This document shows positions 25,443 through 34,994 of a stretch of DNA of 64,000 nucleotides, one piece after another (the stretch's first letter is position 1; each line of letters begins with the position of its first letter). The DNA is from an uncultured Dysgonomonas sp. (lineage in GTDB: Bacteria > Bacteroidota > Bacteroidia > Bacteroidales > Dysgonomonadaceae). A program made the translations under genes and the position numbers. The notes beneath the pieces were generated by a model. The model ran no database searches. It saw only the letters and a program-made list of their open reading frames with translations, and had not been told where the DNA came from. The stretch covers positions 62,001 through 126,000 of the forward strand of contig CALYPL010000002.1 of NCBI GenBank assembly GCA_945273835.1. Reading direction: 5' to 3'.

Positions 25443-27023
25443 ATGAGTGAACTGGATAAAGAAATAAACCGTAGACGCACGTTTGCGATCATAAGCCACC
25501 CTGACGCGGGCAAGACAACTTTGACTGAAAAATTGTTACTTTTTGGTGGTGCGATACATGTGGCTGGCGCGGTAAAATCGAATAAAATAAAGAAAACAGC
25601 TACATCCGACTGGATGGAAATTGAGAAGCAACGTGGTATCTCTGTTGCTACTTCGGTTATGGGATTTGAGTATGAGAACTATAAAATTAATATTCTTGAT
25701 ACTCCCGGACATAAAGATTTTGCCGAAGACACATATCGTACACTTACAGCAGTTGACAGTGTAATTATTGTAGTAGACTCAGCAAAAGGAGTTGAAGAGC
25801 AAACACGTCGGTTGATGGAAGTTTGCCGCATGCGTAAAACACCAGTTATGGTTTTTATGAATAAAATGGATCGAGACGGTAAAGACCCTTTCGATTTGCT
25901 TGACGAAATTGAAGAAGAATTAAAAATACAGGTTTGTCCCCTAAGTTGGCCAATAGATAGTGGGCAGAACTTTAAAGGAGTATATAATATTTACGATGAA
26001 AAGTTGGATTTATATACACCAAGTAAACAAACTATAACCCAGTCGGTAGAATTTAAAGATATTAATAGCCCTGAATTAGAGAATCATATCGGGGAAAAAC
26101 TGGCGGCAAAACTTCGAGAAGATATAGAATTAGTTGATGGAGTATATCCGCAGTTAGATCATGATGCATATTTACGAGGTGAAGTCGCGCCTGTTTTTTT
26201 CGGATCGGCGTTAAATAATTTTGGAGTAAAAGAATTGCTTGATTGTTTTGTCAAGATTGCTCCATGTCCACGCCCTGTTCAGGCTGTTGAACGTGTCGTT
26301 AAACCTCAAGAAGAAACTTTTAGCGGTTTTATATTTAAGATACACGCTAACATGGATCCCAATCATCGTTCCTGTATTGCTTTTGTTAAAATCTGTTCCG
26401 GGAAATTTGAGCGTAATGTTTATTACAAGCACGTGAGGCTTGAACGTAATATTCGTTTTTCATCACCGACGGCATTCATGGCACAGAAAAAAGAAACGGT
26501 TGATGAAGCCTATCCGGGAGACATAATCGGTTTGCCTGATACCGGAAACTTTAAAATCGGTGACACATTGACTTCGGGAGAAGATTTGCATTTCAAAGGA
26601 TTACCAAGTTTCTCGCCCGAAATGTTCAAATACATTGAGAATGATGATCCGATGAAATCGAAGCAATTGCAAAAAGGTATTGATCAACTGATGGACGAAG
26701 GTGTTGCACAGTTATTCGTGAATCAATTTAATAACCGTAAGATAATAGGTACAGTAGGTCAGTTGCAGTTTGAAGTTATACAATATAGGTTGCTTCATGA
26801 ATATGGAGCTCAATGCCGTTGGGAACCCATAAATCTGTTTAAGGCTTGTTGGATTGAAAGTGATAATAAAGATCAATTGAATGATTTCAAAAAACGTAAA
26901 GCGCAATTTATGGCAAAAGACAAGGAGGGTAGGGATGTCTTTCTTGCCGATTCTAATTATGTCCTTATGATGGCGCAGCAAGATTTCAAAGATCTTAAAT
27001 TTCATTTCACTTCCGAATTTTAA
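25443..27023 (+). CDS. prfC: Peptide chain release factor 3 (RF3)
   Basis: GTPase that recycles RF1 and RF2 from the ribosome. It is 526 aa from the ATG at 25443, with the typical N terminus [20 protein letters not shown]; an in-frame TTG at 25425 is less likely because it overlaps the preceding gene's stop. G-domain motifs are SHPDAGKTT (18-26), RGISV (switch I), DTPGHKDF, and NKMDRDG. The C-terminal RF3-specific domain, with [11 protein letters not shown], is complete. Its placement between envelope genes looks incidental, but spacing suggests it shares their transcript. Confidence 0.96.
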   Translation: MSELDKEINRRRTFAIISHPDAGKTTLTEKLLLFGGAIHVAGAVKSNKIKKTATSDWMEIEKQRGISVATSVMGFEYENYKINILDTPGHKDFAEDTYRTLTAVDSVIIVVDSAKGVEEQTRRLMEVCRMRKTPVMVFMNKMDRDGKDPFDLLDEIEEELKIQVCPLSWPIDSGQNFKGVYNIYDEKLDLYTPSKQTITQSVEFKDINSPELENHIGEKLAAKLREDIELVDGVYPQLDHDAYLRGEVAPVFFGSALNNFGVKELLDCFVKIAPCPRPVQAVERVVKPQEETFSGFIFKIHANMDPNHRSCIAFVKICSGKFERNVYYKHVRLERNIRFSSPTAFMAQKKETVDEAYPGDIIGLPDTGNFKIGDTLTSGEDLHFKGLPSFSPEMFKYIENDDPMKSKQLQKGIDQLMDEGVAQLFVNQFNNRKIIGTVGQLQFEVIQYRLLHEYGAQCRWEPINLFKACWIESDNKDQLNDFKKRKAQFMAKDKEGRDVFLADSNYVLMMAQQDFKDLKFHFTSEF

Positions 27024-27028
27024 ACAGC

Positions 27029-28918
27029 ATGAGTAAGCGCAGAATAGTTATTAATCCTGATTATGAAGAAAGATTAGGTGATTTTGTCAGAAAACTTCTC
27101 GATATTTTCGATGAAGAAGGTACAATCGACTATTCAGGTCGTAACATTATCAAGATATATGAAGAACAAGGCTTGCGAATAAGTGTGAAAAGTTTTAAAA
27201 TACCTATTCTTCTTAATCGGTATGTATATAAACATTTTAGAGACTCAAAAGCCAAACGTTCCTATCAATATGCTAATGAACTTCTAAAATTAGGGTTCAA
27301 TACGCCCACACCAATAGCTTATGTCGAAGAGGTGTCAGGCGGATTGTTAGGCAGAAGTATGTATGTTTCGCTTCATGAAGAATTTGATGGCATGATGCGC
27401 GAATTGCAATGGCAGGAAATAAATCAAGTAGAAAACCTGATAATTCAGTTCGCACGATTTACAGCTGATCTTCACAACCATAATGTACTTCATCTTGATT
27501 ATTCGCCGGGTAATATTTTATATAAGCAGATTGGAGACGACTATAAGTTTTATTTAGTTGATCTCAATCGGATGATACTCAACAAACCTGTTGACCTTGA
27601 TACAGGATGTTTCAATTTAAGACGTTTATGGGGTAGCGATGAGATGTTCACAATTATGGTAAAAGAATACGCGCGTTGCCGTAATTTTAATGAACAAACC
27701 TGCCTTGATAAATCGTTTGAATACAGACGCAAATTTTGGAAATTTTTAAGAATAAAACATCCCGGAAGTAAACCATATATTTACCCTGCAGATAAAAGAG
27801 TGCTGCGTATTGGTTTTGACGCAAAAAGGGCAACACAGAATTTTACAGGTTTAGGTAATTACAGTCGGTTTGTGATTTACAATCTGGCAAAATACTACCC
27901 AAAAAACATATATGAATTGTTCAGTCCTAAACTCAAAGTCAAACAACCTGAACTTGAAGGATTGCCCAATATTAAGTTTATTTTGAAAAAAGATTCACGC
28001 TCAAGGATTACCTTTCTTTGGCGTAGTTTTGGAATCAAGAGAGATATAAAGAAGGAGAATATCGAGATATATCATGGTTTGAGTAACGAACTACCTTTTG
28101 GTATTAATAAAACGAATGCTAAAAGTATTGTTACAATACATGATCTGATATTTATGAAGTTTCCTAAATTTTATAAACCGATAGATCGCACGATTTATAA
28201 AATCAAAGCTAAATATGCTTGCCGGGTAGCAGATAAAGTGATTGCTGTTAGCGAATGTACCAAAAGAGATATAATTCACTATTTTAATACTGATCCTCAA
28301 AAAATTGAGGTTGTATATCAGGGATGTTCAGAAGCATTCAAAAATTTAGTTAGCGAAGAGCAAAAATTGTCGGTAAAAGAAAAATATGATTTGCCTGCAC
28401 AATTTATTCTTTCTGTTGGAAGCATCGAAGAACGAAAAAATATTTTACTGATTGTAAAAGCTCTAAAATACCTGCCTGATGTTCATTTTGTAGCTATTGG
28501 ACGCTTTTGTAAATATGCTAAAGAAGTTCAGGCTTATATTGAGAACAATGGTTTATCCGACAGAGTACATTTAAGACGGAATATTCCAAAGGAAGATTTA
28601 CCAACAATAGTTCAGGCATCGGACTTGTTCGTTTATCCGTCAGTTTACGAGGGATTTGGTATTCCCATAATCGAAGCCTTGAATTCCAAAATTCCGGTTA
28701 TTGCTGCCACAGGTTCATGTCTTGAAGAAGCAGGTGGTCCGGATTCGATATATGTTAATCCATCAGATGAAAATGAGTTAGCTTTCCAGATAAACAGAGT
28801 GCTGACAGATATGAATCTCAGAAAAACCATGATTGATAAGGGGCTTGAGTACGTAAAACGGTTTACCGATCAGAAATGTACAGAAAATATGATGGATGTT
28901 TATAACAAGGTTTTATAA
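27029..28918 (+). CDS. Fusion of LPS-kinase-like (WaaP/Kdo kinase) domain and GT4 glycosyltransferase
   Basis: 629 aa with two parts. Residues about 1-240 resemble lipopolysaccharide kinases: the catalytic-loop motif HLDYSPGNILY near 155-165 (HxDxxxxN) and the metal-binding VDLNRM near 178 (in place of DFG). From about 262 a family 4 glycosyltransferase begins (GFDAKRATQNFTGLGNYSR) and carries the donor-binding VGSIEERKN and the ExxxxxxxE motif EGFGIPIIEA near 545. So one protein could phosphorylate a core sugar and add a sugar to the same acceptor. It is fifth in the fabD run, 5 bp after prfC. Substrates are unknown. Confidence 0.85.
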   Translation: MSKRRIVINPDYEERLGDFVRKLLDIFDEEGTIDYSGRNIIKIYEEQGLRISVKSFKIPILLNRYVYKHFRDSKAKRSYQYANELLKLGFNTPTPIAYVEEVSGGLLGRSMYVSLHEEFDGMMRELQWQEINQVENLIIQFARFTADLHNHNVLHLDYSPGNILYKQIGDDYKFYLVDLNRMILNKPVDLDTGCFNLRRLWGSDEMFTIMVKEYARCRNFNEQTCLDKSFEYRRKFWKFLRIKHPGSKPYIYPADKRVLRIGFDAKRATQNFTGLGNYSRFVIYNLAKYYPKNIYELFSPKLKVKQPELEGLPNIKFILKKDSRSRITFLWRSFGIKRDIKKENIEIYHGLSNELPFGINKTNAKSIVTIHDLIFMKFPKFYKPIDRTIYKIKAKYACRVADKVIAVSECTKRDIIHYFNTDPQKIEVVYQGCSEAFKNLVSEEQKLSVKEKYDLPAQFILSVGSIEERKNILLIVKALKYLPDVHFVAIGRFCKYAKEVQAYIENNGLSDRVHLRRNIPKEDLPTIVQASDLFVYPSVYEGFGIPIIEALNSKIPVIAATGSCLEEAGGPDSIYVNPSDENELAFQINRVLTDMNLRKTMIDKGLEYVKRFTDQKCTENMMDVYNKVL

Positions 28919-29023
28919 ACAATATTGATTTAAAATCTCAATAAAAACGATTGTAATAAAGAAACAATTGCCTTATATTTCAATAAATATTTCTAAATAT
29001 TTACATTCTAGGAAAAAACTTTA

Positions 29024-29031
29024 TATCTTTG
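29024..29031 (+). promoter_or_regulatory. -7 promoter element of the yceD-rpmF-fabH unit
   Basis: TATCTTTG, exact TAnnTTTG match, 29 bp before the GTG start of the DUF177 gene. No good -33 box. Confidence 0.6.
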
Positions 29032-29060
29032 TAGCCGTTCTTTATATTTGATAATATAAC

Positions 29061-29636
29061 GTGGGAAAATACAGCCAATATAAAATATCATTACGCAGTT
29101 TACCTGAAGGGCAAAGCGAATTTGATTACCATCTGGATAATAAGTTTTTTTCTCTCATTGATGATGGTTCTGTTGATATAAAACGAGGAAACATTGATGT
29201 CAGACTGTTAGTTAAGAAAACAGGCTTTACATTTGAATGCGATTTTTCCATACAGGGAGATGTTACAGTTCCTTGCGATAGATGTCTTGACGATCTGAAG
29301 ATGGACGTAAATACTAAAAATCGCCTAATTGTTAAATTCGGAAAAGAATATTCTGAAGAAAGCGATGAAATAGTTATTATACCGGAAGATGACGGCGAGA
29401 TAAATATTGTTTGGTTCCTGTATGAATTTATTGCTTTAAGTCTGCCGATTAAAAAAGTACACCCCCAGGGAGAATGTAACAAAGCAATGTCATCAAAACT
29501 GAAGAAATATAAAGTGACAGATCCTGATGATGTGGATGATGATGACGAAGATTCGGGCGATGTTGAAATTGATGATGAAGCATCTAACGACACAAGATGG
29601 GACTCATTAAAGAACATTAATTTTGAAGAAGATTAA
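29061..29636 (+). CDS. DUF177 (YceD-family) protein
   Basis: 191 aa with a GTG start at 29061. The family is found next to rpmF in many bacteria and is tied to 23S rRNA or ribosome assembly; here it directly precedes rpmF (43 bp), the classic context. The CDRCLDDL motif with two cysteines near residue 75 is the conserved YceD element. The C-terminal third is strongly acidic (DDVDDDDEDSGDVEIDDEA), a low-complexity tail. Its molecular role is not proven; the family and context assignment is firm. Confidence 0.88.
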   Translation: MGKYSQYKISLRSLPEGQSEFDYHLDNKFFSLIDDGSVDIKRGNIDVRLLVKKTGFTFECDFSIQGDVTVPCDRCLDDLKMDVNTKNRLIVKFGKEYSEESDEIVIIPEDDGEINIVWFLYEFIALSLPIKKVHPQGECNKAMSSKLKKYKVTDPDDVDDDDEDSGDVEIDDEASNDTRWDSLKNINFEED

Positions 29637-29679
29637 AAATAAAAATATTTAAATAACTCAATAAAAATAGAACAAAGAA

Positions 29680-29865
29680 ATGGCACATCCTAAACGAAAA
29701 CAATCAAAAGCCAGAACAGCTAAAAGAAGAACTCATGATAAAGCTATTGCGCCTACATTGGCTGTATGTTCAAATTGCGGATCATGGCATGTATTCCATA
29801 CTGTTTGTCCAGAATGTGGATATTACAGAGGTAAGTTGGCTATAGAAAAGCAAGCAGCCCTTTAA
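29680..29865 (+). CDS. rpmF: Large-subunit ribosomal protein bL32
   Basis: 61 aa. N-terminal MAHPKRKQSKARTAKRR is the bL32 hallmark, followed by a zinc-ribbon with four cysteines (CSNCG...CPECG), so this is the zinc-binding (C+) form. It sits between yceD and fabH, the usual arrangement that couples ribosome and fatty-acid synthesis genes. Confidence 0.98.
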   Translation: MAHPKRKQSKARTAKRRTHDKAIAPTLAVCSNCGSWHVFHTVCPECGYYRGKLAIEKQAAL

Positions 29866-29935
29866 GTGATAAGGCATAAGTCCCAAGAAAAAAAATAGGG
29901 CATCTTTTTATTAATTGGAAACAAAAGAATAAAAT

Positions 29936-30919
29936 ATGGTTCACTCTGCAATTACAGGAGTAGGAGCTTATGTTCCAAAAGATGTTATTACGAACGATGA
30001 TTTATCCAAAATCGTTGATACAAACGACGAATGGATAATGTCTCGTGTAGGTATTAAAGAACGCCATATCTTAAAAGGAGAAGGTCAAGGTACATCTGTA
30101 ATGGCTGTCGAAGCGGTAAAACAACTGCTTGAAAAAACAAAAATTGATCCAGAAGAAGTAGAAGTTGTTATTTTTGCAACAACTACTCCTGACTACGGGT
30201 TTCCATCAACAGCAACCTTGGTAATTGAACGTTGCGGACTTAAAAAAGCATTTGGTTTCGATATCCAAGCAGCATGTGCAGGTTTTATATATGCACTTGA
30301 AGTTGCTGATAATTTTATCAAATCAGGCAAATACAAAAAAGTATTAGTCATCGCAGGCGATAAAATGACTTCCATTACTAATTATAATGATCGTACAACC
30401 TGCCCATTATTCGGTGATGCAGTGGGTGCCGTTATGATAGAACCAACCACTGAAGATATAGGTATACAAGATTCTTTATTATTTACAGATGGATCAGGTG
30501 TTTCACATCTTCATATGTATGGTGGTGGCTCAGCTTATCCGGCTTCAGAAGAAACCTTGCAAAAAGGTATGCATTATGTATATCAAGAAGGGCAAGCGGT
30601 TTTCAAACATGCAGTTACCAAAATGTGTGATGTATCTGCCGAAATAGCTAAGCGTAATAACCTCACAAAAGATAATATATCTTGGTTCATACCTCATCAG
30701 GCAAATATCCGTATTATTGAAGCTGTAGCTAAACGAATGGACTTGCCAATGGATAAGGTAATGGTCAATATTCAAAAATATGGAAATACAAGTGCCGGAA
30801 CAATTCCATTATGCCTTTATGAATTAGAACCTAAATTAAAAAAAGGAGATAATCTGATTCTTTCAGCATTTGGAGCCGGTTTTGTGTGGGGAGCCATTTA
30901 TTTGAAATGGGCATATTGA
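29936..30919 (+). CDS. fabH: 3-oxoacyl-ACP synthase III (FabH)
   Basis: Condenses an acyl-CoA starter with malonyl-ACP to begin fatty-acid synthesis. It is 327 aa. The catalytic triad is visible: Cys114 in [10 protein letters not shown], His254 in IPHQANIR, Asn284 in KYGNTSAGT. The glycine-rich C-terminal FGAGFVWGA is intact. It is downstream of rpmF in the yceD-rpmF-fabH unit and closed by a terminator at 30942-30966. Bacteroidota often use branched starters; the acyl-CoA preference is not readable here. Confidence 0.97.
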   Translation: MVHSAITGVGAYVPKDVITNDDLSKIVDTNDEWIMSRVGIKERHILKGEGQGTSVMAVEAVKQLLEKTKIDPEEVEVVIFATTTPDYGFPSTATLVIERCGLKKAFGFDIQAACAGFIYALEVADNFIKSGKYKKVLVIAGDKMTSITNYNDRTTCPLFGDAVGAVMIEPTTEDIGIQDSLLFTDGSGVSHLHMYGGGSAYPASEETLQKGMHYVYQEGQAVFKHAVTKMCDVSAEIAKRNNLTKDNISWFIPHQANIRIIEAVAKRMDLPMDKVMVNIQKYGNTSAGTIPLCLYELEPKLKKGDNLILSAFGAGFVWGAIYLKWAY

Positions 30920-30941
30920 AAAAATAACATAAAAGATTGTT

Positions 30942-30966
30942 AAAGGTTGCTATAAAAGCAGCCTTT
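30942..30966 (+). terminator. Intrinsic terminator of fabH
   Basis: AAAGGTTGC (30942-30950) pairs with GCAGCCTTT (30958-30966) with one G-U, followed by AATTTTTTT. It starts 23 bp after the stop. Confidence 0.85.
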
Positions 30967-30978
30967 AATTTTTTTCAT

Positions 30979-30986
30979 TATCTTTA
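30979..30986 (+). promoter_or_regulatory. Possible -7 element of the lipoprotein gene at 31015
   Basis: TATCTTTA, one base off TAnnTTTG, 28 bp before the ATG and just past the fabH terminator. Plausible from position, imperfect in sequence. Confidence 0.35.
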
Positions 30987-31014
30987 TTCAACTCTAATTA
31001 TCAGTTAATATACA

Positions 31015-31602
31015 ATGAATATAATTAAATATCTGACAATTTTTTTTCTTCTGTGCTTACTTACTCGATGTACAAGTGAAGGAAACAACCATGTTAAAAT
31101 ATTTAGAGTTGCCGATTTTTCGGATTTTCATGTATATGCTGGAAGTACCGAAGGTGGAAAAGAATTAACTTTCGCTACAGATAGTATCCGAAAAGCAACA
31201 GCATACAGATTTTTGGGTAATTTAGAAGAAGTATCTGATCTTTATAAAAACGATTCTTTTGAGTTTTTTGGGAATAAAATAACTTATACTTATTACGATA
31301 CAAAAGTTCAGACTACTATGAAAATATTGTCGGATTATAAGTTTCGGAACGATACTCTTTATGTTCATAAATCCGATGGAAGCGATGTTTTAGCGGCATA
31401 TGGTAATTCAGATAGACTTTATCAGACTCGTGGATTATGTTGCTATCCTGTGAAAGATAAAAATCAATTACAAATTTATATAAAAGAGAAATCCACATTT
31501 ACACTTGATTCTGTAATGCTCCATGCGGGATATAAAAGTATAGAAGATTTGAAGACAGGTGATACAATAGCTTGGTGTAATCTGAAATATATATTTGAAT
31601 AG
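31015..31602 (+). CDS. Predicted lipoprotein, unknown function
   Basis: 195 aa and not recognised. The N-terminal hydrophobic segment ends at LLTRC (Cys19), an atypical lipobox because Arg occupies the residue before the cysteine; if lipidation fails it would be an ordinary membrane-anchored or exported protein. The mature part is mixed beta with many Tyr, Asp and Lys residues and no cofactor motif. It stands alone between the fabH terminator and the der promoter. Confidence 0.65.
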   Translation: MNIIKYLTIFFLLCLLTRCTSEGNNHVKIFRVADFSDFHVYAGSTEGGKELTFATDSIRKATAYRFLGNLEEVSDLYKNDSFEFFGNKITYTYYDTKVQTTMKILSDYKFRNDTLYVHKSDGSDVLAAYGNSDRLYQTRGLCCYPVKDKNQLQIYIKEKSTFTLDSVMLHAGYKSIEDLKTGDTIAWCNLKYIFE

Positions 31603-31724
31603 CACAAATTTTTAGTTAGGATATTATAGAGTTACTTTTTACTAATCTTATTAGCTTATTATTATTGTTATTGTAACTGCTTTTCTTACTTTCTTAAGAT
31701 TGATGGCAATACGAATAAAATAGC

Positions 31725-31732
31725 TATCTTTG
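31725..31732 (+). promoter_or_regulatory. -7 promoter element of der-smpB
   Basis: TATCTTTG, exact match, 22 bp before the der ATG. ATTG at 31699-31702 lies 22 bp upstream and may serve as the -33 box. Confidence 0.65.
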
Positions 31733-31754
31733 TATGAATTTGTAAGAAATTAAT

Positions 31755-33068
31755 ATGGGAAATTTAGTAGCAATAGTTGGACGTCCGAATGTAGGTAAAT
31801 CGACGCTATTTAATCGGTTGACACAAACACGTCAAGCCATTGTAGACGAAACAGCGGGAACTACGCGTGACCGTCAATACGGAAAAGTAGAGTGGTGTGG
31901 TAAAGAATTTTCTCTTGTCGACACAGGAGGCTGGGTCGTCAACTCCGACGATATATTTGAAGAAGAAATCAATAAACAAGTATCCATTGCTTTAGAAGAA
32001 GCGGATGTTATATTATTTGTTGTTGATGTTATGAACGGGCTTACTGATCTTGACATGAGTATTGCTAATATGTTGCGTCGTTCTAAAAAAGAAGCAATCA
32101 TTGTGTCAAATAAAGCTGATAATTTCAGTTTACATAATGATTCAGCTGAATTTTATGCATTAGGCTTGGGAGATCCGATAAATATTTCAGCTATTAATGG
32201 TTCAGGTACAGGTGATCTGTTGGATTTAATTCTAACTAAATTTACTAAAAATATTGAAGAAGAAGCTCTTGAAGATATTCCCAGAATAGCGATAGTAGGG
32301 CGACCAAATGCGGGTAAATCATCTTTGGTGAATGCACTTATTGGGGAGGAAAGAAATATTGTTACGAATATTGCAGGTACAACACGTGACTCTATTTATA
32401 CCCGATTCAATAAATTCAATCTTGACTTCTATTTAGTTGATACTGCCGGTATCAGGAAAAAAGCTAAAGTTAACGAAGGACTTGAATATTATTCAGTAAT
32501 ACGCTCTATTCGTGCAATTGAAAACTCAGATGTATGCGTTTTGATGATTGATGCTACAAAAGGTATTGAAAGTCAGGATTTGAATATATTTTCACTTATT
32601 CAAAAAAATAAAAAAGGTCTTGTTGTTTGTGTAAACAAGTGGGATTTGGTTGAAAATAAAGAGCAGATTGTCATAAAGACATTTGAGCGTGCAATACGTG
32701 AGCGTCTTGCACCATTTACTGATTTTCCTATTATTTTTGCTTCAGCAATGACTAAGCAGCGTATCCTTAAAGTGATAGAAACCGCTAAAGAAGTCTTTGA
32801 ACGTCGTAAAACTCGTATTGCAACCCATAAATTGAATGAAGTATTATTACCCATTATAGAAAATACTCCACCACCATCAAATAAGGGCAAATACGTTAAG
32901 ATTAAATATATAACTCAATTGCCTAAGACACAAATTCCGAGTTTTGTTTTCTTCTGTAATCTGCCGCAATGGGTAAAAGAACCTTATAAGAGATTTCTCG
33001 AAAACCGTATACGTGACAATTGGAATCTTTCAGGTACTCCGATCAATATATTTATCAGAGAAAAATAA
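31755..33068 (+). CDS. der: Ribosome-assembly GTPase Der (EngA)
   Basis: Double GTPase needed for 50S subunit maturation. It is 437 aa. First G domain: GRPNVGKST (8-16), DTGGW, NKAD. Second G domain: GRPNAGKSS near 181-189, [15 protein letters not shown]. The C-terminal KH-like domain ([13 protein letters not shown]...) follows, complete. It is cotranscribed with smpB, which begins 2 bp after its stop. Confidence 0.98.
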   Translation: MGNLVAIVGRPNVGKSTLFNRLTQTRQAIVDETAGTTRDRQYGKVEWCGKEFSLVDTGGWVVNSDDIFEEEINKQVSIALEEADVILFVVDVMNGLTDLDMSIANMLRRSKKEAIIVSNKADNFSLHNDSAEFYALGLGDPINISAINGSGTGDLLDLILTKFTKNIEEEALEDIPRIAIVGRPNAGKSSLVNALIGEERNIVTNIAGTTRDSIYTRFNKFNLDFYLVDTAGIRKKAKVNEGLEYYSVIRSIRAIENSDVCVLMIDATKGIESQDLNIFSLIQKNKKGLVVCVNKWDLVENKEQIVIKTFERAIRERLAPFTDFPIIFASAMTKQRILKVIETAKEVFERRKTRIATHKLNEVLLPIIENTPPPSNKGKYVKIKYITQLPKTQIPSFVFFCNLPQWVKEPYKRFLENRIRDNWNLSGTPINIFIREK

Positions 33069-33070
33069 GT

Positions 33071-33526
33071 ATGGCTCAACAGCAGGCTATAAATATAAAG
33101 AATAAGCGGGCAACTTTCGATTATGAGTTGCTTGATACCTATACAGCAGGAATAGTTCTTACAGGAACCGAAATTAAGTCTATTCGTTTAGGTAAGGCAA
33201 GTCTTGTCGATACTTTTTGTATAATTGAAAAAGGGGAGTTATGGGTTCGCAATATGTATATAGCCGAATATTTTTACGGAACCTATAATAATCATGCTGT
33301 GAGGCGTGATCGCAAGCTACTTCTTAACCGTAAGGAACTACGAAAAATTGAACGTGGTGTAAAAGAAACCGGTTTTACTATTGTTCCTACACGTTTATTT
33401 ATCAATGAAAAAGGATTGGCAAAAGTTGTAATTGCGGTAGCCAAGGGGAAAAAACTTTATGACAAACGCCAGTCGTTACGAGAGAAGGATGATAAACGTC
33501 AGATGGATAGAGCTATGAAGCATTAA
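33071..33526 (+). CDS. smpB: SsrA-binding protein SmpB
   Basis: Binds tmRNA to rescue stalled ribosomes. It is 151 aa from the ATG at 33071, giving [20 protein letters not shown]; a longer reading would start inside der and is rejected. Family motifs are [22 protein letters not shown], an [12 protein letters not shown] block, [12 protein letters not shown] and the basic C-terminal tail [13 protein letters not shown] that enters the ribosome. The tmRNA gene itself is not in the window. Confidence 0.97.
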   Translation: MAQQQAINIKNKRATFDYELLDTYTAGIVLTGTEIKSIRLGKASLVDTFCIIEKGELWVRNMYIAEYFYGTYNNHAVRRDRKLLLNRKELRKIERGVKETGFTIVPTRLFINEKGLAKVVIAVAKGKKLYDKRQSLREKDDKRQMDRAMKH

Positions 33527-33574
33527 AATTAGGTATCATTGCTTTTAAGTATTAGCATATACAGCATAATTTTC

Positions 33575-33604
33575 AAACGAATATATTTCAGAATATATTC
33601 GTTT
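33575..33604 (+). terminator. Terminator hairpin after smpB
   Basis: A perfect 13-bp stem: AAACGAATATATT (33575-33587), loop TCAG, then AATATATTCGTTT (33592-33604). The T tract after it is short and overlaps the stem, so efficiency is uncertain. Confidence 0.65.
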
Positions 33605-33797
33605 TATCATTTTAGAAGTTTGTGCTCGTCTGTTTAATATTTTGTTTAATAGATTTAGAAGAAATAGTTTTGATCTGTATAAAGGCAAATAGAGGTAAAA
33701 ATGGTATGTTATGCTATGAAAATATACAGTTCTTTATTTGCTTAATTTTACACCTTAAAAACGTTAGAATTATACGTTAGTTTATATAAATGAAAAT

Positions 33798-33821
33798 CCG
33801 CAAACAATATTTTGTTTGCGG
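33798..33821 (-). terminator. Intrinsic terminator of tRNA-Ala
   Basis: CCGCAAACAA pairs perfectly with TTGTTTGCGG around a 4-nt loop; on the minus strand the stem is followed by ATTTTC, a short T tract. It lies 9 bp past the tRNA 3' end. Confidence 0.7.
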
Positions 33822-33830
33822 ACCTGATTT

Positions 33831-33907
33831 TGGTGGAGCACAGCGGACTCGAACCGCTCACCTCAACACTGCCAGTGTTGCGCTCTAGCCAGATGAGCTA
33901 GTGCCCC
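33831..33907 (-). tRNA. tRNA-Ala (anticodon GGC)
   Basis: 77 nt on the minus strand with the full cloverleaf. The acceptor GGGGCAC pairs with GTGCTCC and includes the G3-U70 pair that marks alanine tRNAs. The D stem is GCTC/GAGC. The anticodon stem CAACA/TGTTG holds the loop CTGGCAG (anticodon GGC, reading GCC and GCU). The T arm is AGCGG-TTCGAGT-CCGCT, with discriminator A and an encoded CCA end. An exact promoter -7 element lies 20 bp upstream. Confidence 0.97.
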
Positions 33908-33927
33908 CCATTGATTTATTAATGTTG

Positions 33928-33935
33928 CAAAGATA
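33928..33935 (-). promoter_or_regulatory. -7 promoter element of tRNA-Ala
   Basis: Minus-strand TATCTTTG, exact TAnnTTTG match, 20 bp before the tRNA 5' end. ATTG (33954-33957) lies 18 bp further upstream as a possible -33 box. Confidence 0.65.
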
Positions 33936-34019
33936 TCTTTTTTCTGACAATATGCAATATTAATAGCATTAGAAATAGTTGATATTACAGTAGAATTTAG
34001 AAATTGAGATTTGGAATCA

Positions 34020-34964
34020 TCATATTACATCAACTACAAACTTTTTTTGGTCAGGGTCAAGGTATTCTGTCGGAACAGATTCTTTAACTTCATCAATGAT
34101 GATATCTATTAATTTTTCGCGAAGAAAATCATTTCTTGTAATCAGACTGATTTCACGCATTGGCGTAATATTACGAAGAGGACGTACATTTTGTTTCTGT
34201 TTTTCTGTCAATTCCTCAATTGCCATTTCCGGGATAATTGTCATCCCACTGTTATCGTCAACAATTTTTATTAATGTATCTATGCTCCCAGCTTCGTAAG
34301 AGAATAATGTATGCGAACTTTTGCGCTTGCGTTTATTGCATATTCTTATAATTTGGCTCCTAAAACAATGTGCTTCTTCAAGGAGCCATAGGCGATTGAT
34401 ATTTAAATCATCTTCATTTAATTCTTTCTTGGCATATAATGATGTTTCTTGAGGAGAAACATAAGCATAAAACTTTTCGTAATAAATTGGATATTCCCTC
34501 AGTTTGTCATTGCTAAGAGGTGTTGCCAGTATAGCGCCATCAAGGGTTCCGCTAATAATCTTATCTACTGCTTGCCAAGTAGTTGGTTCTTCTATTTTTA
34601 ATGCTATATCATAACCGTTTACCTCATGTCTATGCATAAGTTTGGGGAGAAGATAGGGGGATACGGTTGGTATAATACCTAATTTGAATGTACCTTTTAC
34701 CACACCTTTTTCTTCCTGTATTATTTCTTTGATTTGTTTCATCTGCGAAACAATTACTCTTGCTTGATTGATTATCTTGATGCCTATTGGCGTAGGCTGT
34801 ACAGGAAGCTGGCTGCGATCGAATACTTTTACGCCTAACTCGTCTTCCAGTTTTTGTATCATCATGCTCAAAGTGGGTTGGGTTACAAACGATGCTTCGG
34901 CTGCTTTTGCAAAATGGCGATGAGTATCGACAGCTATTATGTATTCAAGTTGTTGTATATTCAT
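34020..34964 (-). CDS. oxyR: Hydrogen-peroxide-sensing LysR regulator OxyR
   Basis: 314 aa. The N-terminal winged HTH (about 1-60; AAEASFVTQPTLSMMIQKLEDELG) is followed by a LysR effector domain. Two cysteines, Cys200 and Cys209 in AHCFRSQIIRIC, have exactly the spacing and position of the redox pair Cys199/Cys208 of E. coli OxyR, which supports peroxide sensing by disulfide formation rather than a generic LysR role. The gene ends a unit with DUF4494 and PLPBP genes, 30 bp behind the latter. Catalase, a known OxyR target in Bacteroides, lies 23 kb away in this window. Confidence 0.92.
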   Translation of the reverse strand: MNIQQLEYIIAVDTHRHFAKAAEASFVTQPTLSMMIQKLEDELGVKVFDRSQLPVQPTPIGIKIINQARVIVSQMKQIKEIIQEEKGVVKGTFKLGIIPTVSPYLLPKLMHRHEVNGYDIALKIEEPTTWQAVDKIISGTLDGAILATPLSNDKLREYPIYYEKFYAYVSPQETSLYAKKELNEDDLNINRLWLLEEAHCFRSQIIRICNKRKRKSSHTLFSYEAGSIDTLIKIVDDNSGMTIIPEMAIEELTEKQKQNVRPLRNITPMREISLITRNDFLREKLIDIIIDEVKESVPTEYLDPDQKKFVVDVI

Positions 34965-34994
34965 ATTAAAAAAGTTATGTTAGTGTTGCATTAA

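Larger units (their letters stand above)
33527..33830. other. Intergenic region between smpB and tRNA-Ala
   Basis: 304 bp without a protein gene. It contains the der-smpB terminator hairpin (33575-33604) and the tRNA terminator (33798-33821). The 190 bp between them is AT-rich, and I see no ORF or RNA gene in it. Confidence 0.65.

Noticed and set aside
28919..28955. ATTGA...TCTCAAT stem after the kinase-glycosyltransferase gene
   Set aside because: Only 5-6 bp with a mismatch and no T tract.
29126..29617. A 163-residue open frame on the minus strand inside the DUF177 gene
   Set aside because: Serine-rich composition mirrors the acidic tail of the real gene on the other strand; no promoter or homology signal.
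33020..33070. Longer smpB reading beginning inside der
   Set aside because: Would overlap the end of der by 49 bp and add non-family residues; the ATG at 33071 directly after der is better.
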